Shown: positions 17,601 through 27,414 of the stretch, in pieces
How positions within the stretch are numbered: the stretch's first letter is position 1
Layout of the letters: every line of letters begins with the position of its first letter
NCBI RefSeq assembly: GCF_000373245.1
Contig: NZ_KB890739.1
Coordinates: 597,099-661,098, forward strand
Length of the DNA stretch: 64,000 bases
Source of the DNA: Echinicola pacifica DSM 19836
GTDB taxonomy: Bacteria > Bacteroidota > Bacteroidia > Cytophagales > Cyclobacteriaceae
Reading direction: 5' to 3'
Position numbers and translations under genes: made by a program
The notes under the pieces: model-generated
Seen by the model: only the letters and a program-made list of their open reading frames with translations
Told to the model about the DNA's origin: nothing
Databases searched by the model: none

Positions 17601-18463
17601 AGGTGGCGAGTGTTTCGTATTCTCCCGGACCCATGATGATCAAAAGTGAGGATTCCTTCTTAGTGGGCTATGTATTGCTAGACAAAAGAGCGGATATCGC
17701 TGAAGTGACCGTGGTGGAAAATGCAAAGAACCTGATCCAAGAGAAAATTGATCAAGGAGAATTGCAGGTGCCCGCAGGGGTGAGTTTTAAGTTTTCCGGA
17801 TCCTACGAAAATCAAGTAAGAGCAGAAAAGCGCCTCGCTATAGTGATCCCACTTTCATTAGTGGTCATATTCCTAATCCTTTATTTTCAGTTTAGGTCGG
17901 TACCTATTGTATTCTTCATCTTTACCGCCATCTCCATGGCCTTTAGTGGAGGATTTATCATGTTGTGGTTATATGGGCAATCCTGGTTTATGGATTTCGA
18001 CTTATTTGGAATCTCATGGCGGGAAGTATTTCAGATACGATCATATAACCTCAGCGTGGCGGTATGGGTAGGATTTATAGCGCTATTTGGCATTGCCACA
18101 GATGATGGCGTGGTGATGGCGACCTACCTGAAGCAGAGTTTCAGTAGCCGTCGTACCAAAACCGCAATGGAGGTCCGTCGGGCAGTGACCGAGGCCGGTT
18201 TGCGTAGGGTGCGACCATGTCTGATGACCTCAGCGACCACCTTGCTGGCCTTGCTGCCAGTGCTGACCTCCACAGGCAGAGGTTCAGATATTATGATACC
18301 CATGGCTATTCCCTCCTTCGGAGGAATGCTGGTGGCACTGATCTCCTTATTTATCGTGCCGGTACTCTATAGCTGGTGGGAGGAGCGTCAGCTGCGCAAA
18401 GGGAAAGCAGTAAGTAATCCTTCGCAAGGAGAAGATGGTTTGGACGATATCACCGTAAAATGA
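14651..18463 (+). CDS. cusA: CusA/CzcA-type heavy-metal RND efflux pump
   Basis: 1270 aa from the ATG at 14651; an in-frame TTG at 14618 adds 11 unlikely residues. RND inner-membrane transporter with N-terminal helix, porter domains and twelve expected TM helices. D in IGTMVDLGIIL corresponds to the proton-relay Asp of E. coli CusA. It is about 220 residues longer than E. coli CusA because of an extra hydrophobic stretch (about 525-680) and an acidic insert near 770-810. Metal-ligand Met candidates lie in PAPMSMFENII and RLLMLQTGMRAP, matching M573 and M623 of E. coli CusA. The third position (M672, in GGAMVGETVEG) reads AGQALSTTVEG. Cu(I)/Ag(I) export is likely. Confidence 0.9.
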   Translation: MLNAIIRFFLENKLVTILLVVLLIGWGLVVVPFQWNLDFMPRDPVPVDAIPDIGENQQIVFTQWEGQSPQDIEDQVTYPLTTSLLGLPGVKSIRSSSMFGTSSIYVIFEDDIEYYWSRSRILEKLNALPSGLLPEEVQPKLGPDATALGQVYWYTLEGRDQNGKPVGGWDIQELRSIQDFYVRYGLSSVEGVSEVATVGGMEKEYQVDLDPNAMKAFGVSLGEVREALRQTNQEIGVSTLEINQVEYYVRGIGYIEKIKDLEETVVKSVDFVPVRIRDIAKVQMGPADRAMKGLLDKGGAEAVGGVVVARYGDNPMKVIQAVKEKIKAIEAGLPEKRLEDGRLSKVTIVPFYDRSGLIMETLGTLNSAIILQILMTIIVVMVMVYNLRASILISSILPLAVLTCFIFMKYLDVDANIVALSGIAIAIGTMVDLGIILNENILRHQEEAPHDQPLIKTVYNATIEVSTAIITAVATTIVSFLPVFTLQAAEGKLFGPLAFTKTFALVSALLFTLLVMPAFAHWVFGMRSPGNRWKKPANIALLVLGLIALFVAPLAGMVMMALAANNLALLYKPTDYRGYHAPVLVGIIVLPIAWLLAESWLPLGASYSEFINFLFVGFIVGLVLGGFNLFIRYYEQLLTWCLDHKKSFLLIPFVLIYLSLMIWLGFGRIFGWAATGFDALGWNIRTSSIYSTMVHAFPGIGEEFMPALDEGAFLLMPTSMPHSGVEANQRILQQLDLLVSSIPEVSSVVGKAGRADTALDPAPMSMFENIIQYKSEYKSNQNGQKIRFAVDEEGNFLKDDQGALVEDKDGKYFRQWRDHIHSPDDIWQEIVQVSSLPGVTSAPKLQPIETRLLMLQTGMRAPIGLKVYGPDLKTIESFSFEMEKVLKQVPGVKPESVFADRSLGKPYMEITPDRSALARYGLQIADVHQVLQTAMAGQALSTTVEGRERYTIRARYARDYRNQPQSLENIFLTTTDGGQIPLSEVASVSYSPGPMMIKSEDSFLVGYVLLDKRADIAEVTVVENAKNLIQEKIDQGELQVPAGVSFKFSGSYENQVRAEKRLAIVIPLSLVVIFLILYFQFRSVPIVFFIFTAISMAFSGGFIMLWLYGQSWFMDFDLFGISWREVFQIRSYNLSVAVWVGFIALFGIATDDGVVMATYLKQSFSSRRTKTAMEVRRAVTEAGLRRVRPCLMTSATTLLALLPVLTSTGRGSDIMIPMAIPSFGGMLVALISLFIVPVLYSWWEERQLRKGKAVSNPSQGEDGLDDITVK

Positions 18464-18470
18464 TACTAAG

Positions 18471-19781
18471 ATGAGATTTATCATAAACAATAAACTAAAA
18501 ATGCTTGCCGTGCTGATGATGGGATTTACGCTCCTCTTCAGCAGGCCGCTGGATGCCCAGACTCTGGAGGATTACCTCTGGGAAGCGGCGGAAAATAATC
18601 CGGGGCTTCGGGCGGACTATACCCTATATCAGGCAAAAATGGAGGAGGTCGATCGCCGAGGCACTTTGCCAAATCCTGAGCTGAGTACTGGCTTTTACTT
18701 GATGGATATGCGAAGCCTCATGGGAAACCAAAAGGGCAATTTAAGTGTGATGCAGCAGTTTCCTTGGTTTGGCACCCTGAAGCTTCAAAAGGATATGGCC
18801 AGTAAGGAAGCCATAAGTTCATTTTATAGATTTCAGACTAGCAAGGAGGATTTGTTTTTTGAGGTGAAGACCACCTATTACCAAATCTATCTAATCCATC
18901 ACCACCTCACTGAAGTCAAAAGAAGCTTGGAACTGCTCAGTCAGATGGAGCAGCTTGCGCTGGAGCGGTTCAAAGGTGCCGCCCCAGGGGTGTCAGGGAA
19001 GCTTACGGATGTGCTGCAAGTGCAGTCTGCCCGGAAGGCTAAAGAAACCAAGGTGGCACAGCTTGAGGATGAGTTGCAGCTGGCGCAGTTGACCTTTAAC
19101 CTGCTGCTAAACCGAGCGGAGGACTCTCCAGTCACCATGGATCATAGCTTTATTAACAGCAGTATCTCTTACGAAAAGGAAGCCGTGCTGGACTCTGTCT
19201 TGGTGTCCAATCCCGGCCTTAAAGAACTTCAGGCCGATGGGGAAGCCTATAAGCTCCAAGGCGAGCTCGCCGCAAAGCAAGGCTTGCCGAATTTTGGCTT
19301 AGGCTTAAATTATATGATCAATTCAGCCCGTGCTCCTCAGGGTGCGATTGGCGAACCTGGAGGCTATGTGCCGGGCGGAATGGGACATAATATGGTCATG
19401 CCAATGGTGAGCATTTCGATACCTATTTATCGCAAAAGTATCAAAGCCGCAAAGAATCAAAGTGACCTGTATCGCCAATCATCGATGTCTAAGCAAGAAA
19501 ACCTGAAGCTTGGATTGAAAACAGAGGTGGAGGAGGCTTTTCTGGAATGGCGTACCGCTAATAGAAATGAGGAATTGTACCGTACTCAAGTGGAACTGTT
19601 GGAGAAAACCCGTGAACTGATGTTCGCGGCATATAGTGCCGGCGAGGAGGATTTTGAAAATTTACTTACTGTCCATGATCAGCTAATTGAATTTGTCATG
19701 AAAATGGCCGAAGAAAATGTGCGTGGCTTAAATGCCCTCGCTAAAATAGAAAAGATGATGGCCTTAAACCTGGAGCAATGA
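18471..19781 (+). CDS. TolC-family outer-membrane efflux protein (CusC-like)
   Basis: 436 aa with an N-terminal signal peptide (MLAVLMMGFTLLFSRPLDAQ). Two long heptad-rich helical regions (about 95-235 and 315-430) and the repeated NPxL-type motifs (ENNPGLRADY, PNPELSTGF) are typical of TolC-family channels. It starts 7 bp after cusA and overlaps cusB by 4 bp. It should provide the outer-membrane exit duct of the metal pump. Confidence 0.88.
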   Translation: MRFIINNKLKMLAVLMMGFTLLFSRPLDAQTLEDYLWEAAENNPGLRADYTLYQAKMEEVDRRGTLPNPELSTGFYLMDMRSLMGNQKGNLSVMQQFPWFGTLKLQKDMASKEAISSFYRFQTSKEDLFFEVKTTYYQIYLIHHHLTEVKRSLELLSQMEQLALERFKGAAPGVSGKLTDVLQVQSARKAKETKVAQLEDELQLAQLTFNLLLNRAEDSPVTMDHSFINSSISYEKEAVLDSVLVSNPGLKELQADGEAYKLQGELAAKQGLPNFGLGLNYMINSARAPQGAIGEPGGYVPGGMGHNMVMPMVSISIPIYRKSIKAAKNQSDLYRQSSMSKQENLKLGLKTEVEEAFLEWRTANRNEELYRTQVELLEKTRELMFAAYSAGEEDFENLLTVHDQLIEFVMKMAEENVRGLNALAKIEKMMALNLEQ

Positions 19782-21481
19782 AAAAGCAAAATATAAAAGT
19801 GATTGTATATATAGCCAGTGCTTTTTTGCTTGGCGCAATACTGAGCAGGGCAATGATAAGCTCCTCCACTCCGGAAGATGAGATCAGTCATCAGCATGAG
19901 GAAGGATCGGAATATACCTGTTCCATGCACCCACAGATCAGGCAGGAAACCCCTGGCAGCTGCCCCATATGTGGGATGGCACTGATTCCCGTGGGTGGCC
20001 AAAACCAAGGTACTAGCTCAAATGGCCCTCTAAATATTTCCCTGACTGCCGAAGCAGCAGCCCTAGCCAATATCAGTACCCTTGAGGTGGGCACGGAGAC
20101 AGGAGCGGTATCCAAAAGCCTGACTGGTAAAATCGAAGCCGATGAAAGAGCCGTAAGGACCGCTACCGCCAACTTTGAAGGGCGGGTGGAAGAGTTGTTT
20201 GTGGCCTTCACAGGGCAGACCGTAAGCAAGGGGCAGCGCTTGGCGACCCTATATGTGCCTGCGCTTATATCTGCCAAAAAAGAACTAGAGGAGGCCAAAA
20301 AGATGCAAAGCTCCAATCCGGAAATCTATCAAGCCGCCAGGCAGAAGCTGAAAAACTGGCAGCTTAGTGAGAAGCAAATAGACAGACTGGAGCAGGAGGG
20401 ATATCAGGCCACCTTTGAGGTTTATGCCAATAGTAATGGCGTGGTCACTGAAAAGAAAGTGGCTCCCGGCGATTATGTTTCCAAAGGGCAGGTGCTCTAC
20501 GAGATCACCGACCTGACCAAGGTTTGGGCCGTCTTAGATGTCTTTGAAAATGACGCACAGGCTTTTCAGGAAGGTGATAAAATTGAATTTACAATCCCTT
20601 CCTTACCTCAGGAAACATTTGAAGCCACAGTGTCATTTGTAGGGCCGGTCTTGACGGGGAACTCCAGAAGCATAAGAGTCCGTGCCGAGCTGCCCAATAA
20701 GGACAAGCTGTTGAAGCCGGGGATGTTTGTCAATGCCACTATTGCCCGGAAGCAGCGTGAAAAAGTGGAGCAATATTTGTCCGTTCCTTCTTCTGCCATA
20801 CTATGGACAGGAAAGCGATCCGTCGTTTACCTAGCGGTAGGCACAGCGGAGGATCCTGTCTTTGAGCTGAGGGAGGTAGTATTAGGTTCCACTTCCGGCG
20901 ACCAGCAGGAGGTGCTTAAAGGGCTGAAAGATGGCGATAGAATTGTCTCCAACGGGCTATTTGCAGTGGATGCTGCTGCTCAGTTGGCTGGAAAATACAG
21001 CATGATGAAGCCTCCTTCCAGTGAACTGGTAGCACTTCCGCAGGAGCAGAAACTGGCCTTTGATGGCCTGTTAGAAGATTATTTTACTATCAAAAACAAA
21101 TTGGCTACCGATCAGTCTGCCAGTAGCGAGGCCAAGGTCATGGGGGCACACCTCGCAGCATTTGCAAAAGATGGAATGAATGAGAAAGCTAAAAAAATCT
21201 GGGTGGAGCAGGCTGCAGCCATTCAGCAGGCTGTGGAGAATATCTCCGCCAGCTCCGAATTGGCTAAGCAACGAGATGACTTTTATAACTTGTCCACTTC
21301 TATGATCGAATTATTAAAGACCTATGGTACCTCCAAGGAGGTTTACCAGGATTATTGCCCGATGGCGGATGAGGATGAAGGAGCTTTCTGGCTGAGTGAG
21401 TTTAAAGAAATCAAAAATCCCTATTTTGGAGAGTCCATGCTCCGCTGTGGGGAAATCAAAAAATCATGGTTAATTGACTGA
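19778..21481 (+). CDS. cusB: efflux periplasmic adaptor CusB with metal-binding and DUF3347 domains
   Basis: 567 aa. An N-terminal membrane anchor (IKVIVYIASAFLLGAILSRAM) is followed by a heavy-metal-binding motif YTCSMHP...CPICGMAL (about 47-70). The adaptor core covers about 95-405 and includes a lipoyl-like half-motif (SNGVVTEKKVAPGDYVSKGQ). The C-terminal about 150 residues are a DUF3347 domain ending in YCPMADEDEGAFWLS ... NPYFGESMLRCG. The same domain is encoded again as the next gene. It joins the RND pump to the TolC channel and probably loads Cu/Ag. Its ATG overlaps the previous stop (ATGA). Confidence 0.9.
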   Translation: MKKQNIKVIVYIASAFLLGAILSRAMISSSTPEDEISHQHEEGSEYTCSMHPQIRQETPGSCPICGMALIPVGGQNQGTSSNGPLNISLTAEAAALANISTLEVGTETGAVSKSLTGKIEADERAVRTATANFEGRVEELFVAFTGQTVSKGQRLATLYVPALISAKKELEEAKKMQSSNPEIYQAARQKLKNWQLSEKQIDRLEQEGYQATFEVYANSNGVVTEKKVAPGDYVSKGQVLYEITDLTKVWAVLDVFENDAQAFQEGDKIEFTIPSLPQETFEATVSFVGPVLTGNSRSIRVRAELPNKDKLLKPGMFVNATIARKQREKVEQYLSVPSSAILWTGKRSVVYLAVGTAEDPVFELREVVLGSTSGDQQEVLKGLKDGDRIVSNGLFAVDAAAQLAGKYSMMKPPSSELVALPQEQKLAFDGLLEDYFTIKNKLATDQSASSEAKVMGAHLAAFAKDGMNEKAKKIWVEQAAAIQQAVENISASSELAKQRDDFYNLSTSMIELLKTYGTSKEVYQDYCPMADEDEGAFWLSEFKEIKNPYFGESMLRCGEIKKSWLID

Positions 21482-21515
21482 AAATCGATAAATTAAATTT
21501 CTAAATTATAATAGC

Positions 21516-22079
21516 ATGAAAAATAACCAATTTATTTCAGGAGCATCTGTATTCATTTTAGCCATGGTCATGATGGCCTGTGGCGGGAATACCACCAATG
21601 ACAATGGCCACGACAATCACGAAAACCATGAAATGCATGAGGAGACAGCCAGTCCGTCTGAGGACGAGATGTCACATGCAGAGGTTAAGTTTTCGGATGA
21701 AACAGTGAGTGCTGTTTTTGCTGATTATGTGGCCCTAAAGACCGCCCTGGTGCAAGGAGATGCTGATGCCGCCAAATCCTACGGCCAGAAGATAGAAGGC
21801 CATGCAGCTGCGGGCTTTGAAGGACAGGAAGCCGCAAAAGCGATTGGCTCCTCTTCGGATATCGCCTCTCAGCGTACCGCTTTTGTGGACCTTACCACTG
21901 CGGTGGAGAAGCTTATTGATACTCAGGTCACTGAGGGAGTGGTCTATAAGCAATATTGCCCAATGGCATTTGACGGAAAAGGCGGATACTGGCTCTCAGA
22001 CCAGAAAATGATCAGAAACCCATATTATGGGGATAAAATGCTGAAATGTGGTCGTGTAGAAAAAGAAATAGGAGTATAA
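21516..22079 (+). CDS. DUF3347 lipoprotein with His/Met-rich N-terminus
   Basis: 187 aa. A lipoprotein signal peptide ends at MMAC22. It is followed by a His/Asp/Met-rich linker (HDNHENHEMHEE ... MSHAE), then a DUF3347 domain ending YCPMAFDGKGGYWLS ... RNPYYGDKMLKCG. The last 50 residues closely resemble the end of CusB. I infer a periplasmic copper-binding lipoprotein that may pass metal to the pump. It closes the efflux operon before a strong terminator. Confidence 0.85.
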   Translation: MKNNQFISGASVFILAMVMMACGGNTTNDNGHDNHENHEMHEETASPSEDEMSHAEVKFSDETVSAVFADYVALKTALVQGDADAAKSYGQKIEGHAAAGFEGQEAAKAIGSSSDIASQRTAFVDLTTAVEKLIDTQVTEGVVYKQYCPMAFDGKGGYWLSDQKMIRNPYYGDKMLKCGRVEKEIGV

Positions 22080-22087
22080 TGAAGATA

Positions 22088-22128
22088 TGCCCCCAGATAG
22101 TTTAATACTTCCTGGGGGCATTTTTTTT
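22088..22128 (+). terminator. intrinsic terminator of the copper operon
   Basis: TGCCCCCAG (22088-22096) and CTGGGGGCA (22112-22120) make a 9-bp GC-rich stem with a 15-nt loop, then eight T residues. Confidence 0.92.
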
Positions 22129-23422
22129 AGCTTACGGGATGATTTATAGCGCCAAATCGATTGATGATTTCTTGCTCTAGTTCCTCCCGATGTTCTGGGG
22201 CAGCGATATTCATTAATTCAATGGCTCGTTGACGAAGATTTTTACCGTAAAGATAGGCCACTCCATATTCTGTCACCACATAATGCATATGCGCCCGCGT
22301 GGTGACCACCCCAGCACCTTGCTTGAGGAAGGGAACCAGTTTTGATTGTCCTTTACGGGTGGTGGCAGACAGAGCCATGATAGGCTTTCCTCCTTCGGAT
22401 AATGCCGCCCCTCTCATGAAATCCATTTGACCACCTACCCCAGAATAGTGATAAGTACCAATGGAATCGGCACATACCTGCCCGGTGAGATCCATTTCCA
22501 GACAGGAATTTATTGAGATTACCTTTGGATTTCTTCGGATCACCGCGGTGTCATTGACATAGGCCGTTTCATGGAAGCCCATTTCTGGATTATCATGAAT
22601 ACGATCATATAGAGCTCTGTTACCCACAGCAAAGGAACTGACGATTTTCCCTGGATGCTTGGCCTTAAATCTATTCGTCACAGCACCGCTGTCCAATAAG
22701 CCCAATACACCATTGGAGAACATTTCGGTATGTATGCCGAGATCCTTATGCTGGTGCAGGGCATCGAGCACAGCATCTGGAATAGCGCCAATCCCCATCT
22801 GAAGGGTACTGCCATCCTCTATCAAGCTGGCAATATGATCCCCAATCTTACGTTCATTCGGCCCAATTTTGGTAGAATAATCCACCTCTGGCAGGGGATC
22901 ATTTGCTTCCACCACATGTGCAAATTTGCTAATATGGATCATCCCATCCCCATGGGTGCGGGGCATATGGGGATTGATCTGGGCGATCACCAGCCGAGCA
23001 GTTTCCACCGCTGGCTTAGCCACATCTACCGAAACACCCAAAGTGCAAAACCCATGGCTATCGGGCGGGGAGACATTGACGATGGCCACATCCAAGGGCA
23101 ATATGCCACGGCGAAAGAGAATTCCTATTTCACTCAGAAAAATGGGTACATAGCCTCCCTGACTGGAGTTGACCGCCTCGCGGACATTAGCAGATACAAA
23201 TAAGCTATTGATATAAAAACTTTTGGCGTAATCCGGTGAGGCTAGGGGCATATCTCCCAGGGTCGTTATTGATACGATTTCCACATTGGATAGCTCTTCA
23301 TGCCGGTCAGCCAGCGCTTGAAGTAAGGTGGATGGGGTGGCGGCACTGCCATGCACAAAAACTCTGGTATTGCTCTTGATGACTTTTACCGCCTCGGAGG
23401 CAGTACTATATTTGGTCTCCAT
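22127..23422 (-). CDS. acetyl-CoA hydrolase/transferase family protein
   Basis: 431 aa, the usual length for Cat1-like class I CoA transferases. It contains GSAATPSTLLQAL near the N-terminus, the catalytic glutamate block HTEMFSNGVLGL near 230, and GGQMDFMRGA with KSKLV-like GQSKLVPFL downstream. It probably moves CoA between acyl donors and acetate or propionate, or hydrolyses acetyl-CoA. It is divergent from icmF, which suits acyl-CoA metabolism, but a joint role is inferred. Confidence 0.88.
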   Translation of the reverse strand: METKYSTASEAVKVIKSNTRVFVHGSAATPSTLLQALADRHEELSNVEIVSITTLGDMPLASPDYAKSFYINSLFVSANVREAVNSSQGGYVPIFLSEIGILFRRGILPLDVAIVNVSPPDSHGFCTLGVSVDVAKPAVETARLVIAQINPHMPRTHGDGMIHISKFAHVVEANDPLPEVDYSTKIGPNERKIGDHIASLIEDGSTLQMGIGAIPDAVLDALHQHKDLGIHTEMFSNGVLGLLDSGAVTNRFKAKHPGKIVSSFAVGNRALYDRIHDNPEMGFHETAYVNDTAVIRRNPKVISINSCLEMDLTGQVCADSIGTYHYSGVGGQMDFMRGAALSEGGKPIMALSATTRKGQSKLVPFLKQGAGVVTTRAHMHYVVTEYGVAYLYGKNLRQRAIELMNIAAPEHREELEQEIINRFGAINHPVS

Positions 23423-23942
23423 ATTAATGATAGGGATTAGGTAAAAATGTATTTAAATATACCTTATCTGTTACTTATTTGAAATGATTATGTGCTAAAC
23501 ATGATTTTAATCATATCCAATGAAATAAAAGCTAGGGTTTATATTGGCCCAGGATGATTTAGATAAGGTTATCCATTTTGAGCTTATGCCTATCGAGGTA
23601 CTCAGCTGGCGGATGGCTTTGTGCTAGATTTATAGGAATGCTTTTGCACCGTGGTGCTAAATAAAAATATCCATTTATTCCTGCCAAAAGTCAAAGACCT
23701 TAGTGGTCTGGACACTGCCTTTTCCGCCCTAAATTTCCTATATTCGCCTCATCCCAAAAAAGAATAATGTGAGGCATATCTCCTTAGAACGGAGTGATTT
23801 TAGACCATTATTATCTGTGCTTGGAAGATTAAGAGATAGTGTATTGGGTAAGAGCGCATTCTTTATGGACTGAGATACTGGCAGGTGAATGTTATAATTA
23901 TTGAAAAAGAAGAGCAATTTATAAGTAATAAAAATATCCCTA
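23423..23942. other. intergenic region between divergent CoA genes
   Basis: 520 bp separating the acyl-CoA hydrolase/transferase and icmF starts. It should contain both promoters, but I see no full consensus pair. TATATTCG near 23730-23740 is a one-mismatch -7 candidate, far from icmF. No conserved ORF, hairpin or RNA was recognised. Confidence 0.4.
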
Positions 23943-26900
23943 ATGGAAATATATAAACCCAAAAACCCAATTAGAATAGTAACTGCGGCCTCTTTATTTG
24001 ATGGACATGATGCGGCCATCAATATAATGCGGAGGATCATCCAGTCCACCGGCTGCGAGGTGATTCACTTGGGCCATAATCGTTCGGCGCAGGAGATAGT
24101 GGACTGCGCCATTCAGGAGGATGTGCAGGCGATTGCGATCACCTCCTATCAGGGAGGGCACCTTGAATTTTTTAAGTACATCAGGGATTTGCTGGCGCAA
24201 AGAGAGGCTAGCCATATCCGGATCTTCGGTGGCGGCGGCGGAACCATTCTAGAGGAAGAAGCCCGGGAATTGCAAGAGTATGGGATTACCAAAATTTATT
24301 CTCCGGATGATGGCCGGCGGATGGGACTGCAGGGGATGATCAATGACCTAGTCGAGCAGTCAGATTTCTCTGTAGAGGAAGCACCTATAGCTAGGGATGC
24401 TCCGAACGAGGGGTTTGCCTATGGGCGGCTGGCTAGAGCGCTGACCCTTATTGAGAATGGCCATGAAAGTGAATTACCAGCTGCTGAGGCTGGCAAGGGG
24501 ATTCCAGTGGTGGGAATCACGGGAACTGGAGGAGCTGGGAAGTCAAGTTTAGTTGATGAGCTGCTTCGTCGTTTTCTGGCAGATTCGCCAGAGGTGAAGA
24601 TTGGCGTTCTATGTGTGGATCCCACGAGGAGGAAGAGTGGAGGTGCTTTATTGGGGGATAGGATTCGGATGAATGCCATCCATCATCCTCAGGTATATCT
24701 GCGGTCCATGGCGACGCGGCAGGCCCATCAGTCAGTATCCTCAAGTCTTGAGGCATGTGTGAAGCAGATGAAAGCGGCCGATTTCGATTTTATTATCCTG
24801 GAAACGGCGGGCATTGGTCAGTCTGATTCGGCGGTTGCCGAATTGTCCGATTTATCGGTATATGTGATGACACCGGAATTTGGGGCTGCTAGCCAATTGG
24901 AAAAGATAGATATGTTGGATTTTGCCGATTTCGTGGCTATCAATAAGTTTGACAAAAAAGGAGCCGAAGATGCCTTGCGAGATGTGCGAAAGCAGTTTGC
25001 CAGAAACAAAGGGTTATGGCATGATGCCCCGGAAAGTATGCCGGTTTTTGGAACTATGGCCAGCCAATTTAATGATCAAGGCCTGGAGGATTTATACCAA
25101 AGCTTAGCCAAAAGGCTCAAGCTGGCAGGGTTAGAGTCACTAGTATTATCGAATAAGAAAATTGATGGCTCAAAGGAGAGTTTTGGAATTATACCTCCTT
25201 CGCGGGTGCGGTATTTGGCAGAAATAGCCGAAAGCCATCGCCAGCACCTGGACTGGGTGGAGGATCAGATCCAAGCCGCCCAGCAGCTATATGCCGCTGA
25301 AAAGGTGAAGGAAGGGATGAAATCACACAATATGGCGGGGGAGGAGATATTGCAGCCCCTGCTGAAGCTAGCTCAGGAACAGCTGAGCGAAGAAAATCTC
25401 AAATGGATCCGTCAGTGGCCTAACTTATCTGCTCAGTACAGGGAGGAGGAGTTTTCCTTTTGGGTGAGGGAGAAAGAAATTAAAATCAAGACAAGACATA
25501 AGTCTCTTTCAGGAACGCAAATACCAAAAGTTTCCCTTCCTCGCTTCGAGGCTTATGGCGATCTTTTACGGTGGAAGCTCAGGGAGAATTTACCGGGAGA
25601 GTATCCCTTTACTGCCGGTGTATTCCCTTTTAAGCGCCAAGGTGAAGACCCAACGCGGATGTTTGCTGGAGAGGGTGGGCCAGAGCGGACCAATAGGCGC
25701 TTTCATTATATCTCCAGAGAAGTTCCTGCAAAGCGGCTCTCTACGGCCTTTGATTCGGTTACCTTATATGGTGAAGACCCAGATTGGCGTCCGGATATTT
25801 ATGGTAAAATCGGGAATTCGGGGGTGAATATTTGCTGCCTCGATGATATGAAAAAACTCTACTCTGGCTTTGACCTTGCTGACCCGCTGACCTCAGTATC
25901 CATGACGATCAATGGGCCTGCGGCGATCATGACTGCGTATTTTATGTTATCGGCTATTGATCAACAGTGCGAAAAGTACATTCTTTCCCATGGAATGAAA
26001 GAAGCGGTGGAGGAAAAGATCAAGAGCCTATTTGCTGAAAAAGGTGAGGAGCAGCCTCGCTATAACGGCAAGCTTCCTGAGGGGCATAGTGGCTTAGGCT
26101 TACTGTTGCTGGGGCTTACCGGAGACCAGGTACTGCCAAAAGATATCTATGAAAATATCGCAAAGGAGACCCTGACCCAGGTGCGGGGAACAGTCCAGGC
26201 GGATATCCTTAAGGAAGATCAAGCGCAGAATACCTGCATATTTTCGACCGAATTCTCCCTCAAATTAATGGGGGACTTGCAGCAATATTTCATCCTTCAT
26301 GGGGTCAAAAACTTCTATTCAGTCAGTATCTCGGGCTATCATATTGCGGAAGCAGGTGCCAACCCGATCACCCAGCTGGCATTTACACTTGCTAACGGCT
26401 TCACTTACGTGGAATATTACCTCGCCAGAGGCATGAAGATAGATGATTTTGCAGGCAATTTATCATTCTTCTTCTCCAACGGCCTCGACCCGGAATATGC
26501 GGTGATCGGAAGAGTGGCCAGAAGAATATGGGCCAGCGCCATGAAGGAAAAGTATGGCGCCAATCGCCGATCACAAATGCTGAAATATCATATCCAGACC
26601 TCGGGCAGATCGCTGCATGCGCAGGAGATCGATTTCAACGATATTCGGACCACCTTGCAGGCACTTAATGCCGTGTATGACAACTGTAATTCTCTCCATA
26701 CCAATGCTTTTGATGAGGCGATTACCACTCCTACGGAGGCTTCTGTGAGGCGTGCGATGGCCATTCAGATGATTATCAATAAAGAACTGGGGCTAGCGAA
26801 AAATGAAAATCCACTTCAAGGAGCTTTTATTATTGAGGAATTGACCGACTTGGTAGAGGAAGCCGTGTACCATGAGTTTGAGCGGATCAGTGACCGTGGA

Positions 26901-27284
26901 GGAGTAACCGGAGCCATGGAGACCATGTACCAGAGAGGGAAGATTCAGGAGGAGAGCATGTACTACGAAGGTCAAAAGCACTCCGGGGAATACCCCATCA
27001 TCGGAGTAAATACCTTTCTGTCAGACACAGGTTCGCCCACCGTGGTGCCTGGAGAGGTGATCCGCGCAGAGCAGTCTGAGAAAGAATTGCAGATCCATCA
27101 GGTAAATAGCCTTAGCAAGCAAAATGCGGGGAATAGCAAAGATTTATTAAATGAATTGAAAGAGGCTTCGGTAAGAAACGAGAATGTGTTTTCTTTGCTT
27201 ATGAAAGCCGCAGCCAGATGCAGCTTGGGCCAGATCACCCATGCCTTATATGAGGTGGGGGGCCGATATAGGCGCAATATGTAA
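23943..27284 (+). CDS. icmF: fused isobutyryl-CoA mutase IcmF
   Basis: 1113 aa with three fused parts. The N-terminal B12-binding domain has the cobalt ligand H22 in FDGHDAAI. The middle G-protein chaperone has a P-loop [12 protein letters not shown] from residue 191 and a G4-like motif NKFDKKG. The C-terminal mutase barrel (about 525-1113) contains [25 protein letters not shown] split by TIM-barrel strands. This order is specific to IcmF, which interconverts isobutyryl- and n-butyryl-CoA (some also isovaleryl/pivalyl-CoA) using adenosylcobalamin, with the G domain for cofactor editing. It is not the methylmalonyl-CoA mutase, whose domains are arranged differently. Confidence 0.93.
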   Translation: MEIYKPKNPIRIVTAASLFDGHDAAINIMRRIIQSTGCEVIHLGHNRSAQEIVDCAIQEDVQAIAITSYQGGHLEFFKYIRDLLAQREASHIRIFGGGGGTILEEEARELQEYGITKIYSPDDGRRMGLQGMINDLVEQSDFSVEEAPIARDAPNEGFAYGRLARALTLIENGHESELPAAEAGKGIPVVGITGTGGAGKSSLVDELLRRFLADSPEVKIGVLCVDPTRRKSGGALLGDRIRMNAIHHPQVYLRSMATRQAHQSVSSSLEACVKQMKAADFDFIILETAGIGQSDSAVAELSDLSVYVMTPEFGAASQLEKIDMLDFADFVAINKFDKKGAEDALRDVRKQFARNKGLWHDAPESMPVFGTMASQFNDQGLEDLYQSLAKRLKLAGLESLVLSNKKIDGSKESFGIIPPSRVRYLAEIAESHRQHLDWVEDQIQAAQQLYAAEKVKEGMKSHNMAGEEILQPLLKLAQEQLSEENLKWIRQWPNLSAQYREEEFSFWVREKEIKIKTRHKSLSGTQIPKVSLPRFEAYGDLLRWKLRENLPGEYPFTAGVFPFKRQGEDPTRMFAGEGGPERTNRRFHYISREVPAKRLSTAFDSVTLYGEDPDWRPDIYGKIGNSGVNICCLDDMKKLYSGFDLADPLTSVSMTINGPAAIMTAYFMLSAIDQQCEKYILSHGMKEAVEEKIKSLFAEKGEEQPRYNGKLPEGHSGLGLLLLGLTGDQVLPKDIYENIAKETLTQVRGTVQADILKEDQAQNTCIFSTEFSLKLMGDLQQYFILHGVKNFYSVSISGYHIAEAGANPITQLAFTLANGFTYVEYYLARGMKIDDFAGNLSFFFSNGLDPEYAVIGRVARRIWASAMKEKYGANRRSQMLKYHIQTSGRSLHAQEIDFNDIRTTLQALNAVYDNCNSLHTNAFDEAITTPTEASVRRAMAIQMIINKELGLAKNENPLQGAFIIEELTDLVEEAVYHEFERISDRGGVTGAMETMYQRGKIQEESMYYEGQKHSGEYPIIGVNTFLSDTGSPTVVPGEVIRAEQSEKELQIHQVNSLSKQNAGNSKDLLNELKEASVRNENVFSLLMKAAARCSLGQITHALYEVGGRYRRNM

Positions 27285-27414
27285 TGGTGACCTGGCGAAA
27301 AGTAAAAAATAATGATAAGTTTATTTATGTCAATTTCACCCCTTTCGATGACATAAGTGAATTTATAAAGTGTAAAATTGTTCTATTTCAAATAAATTAA
27401 AACATAAAATAGCG

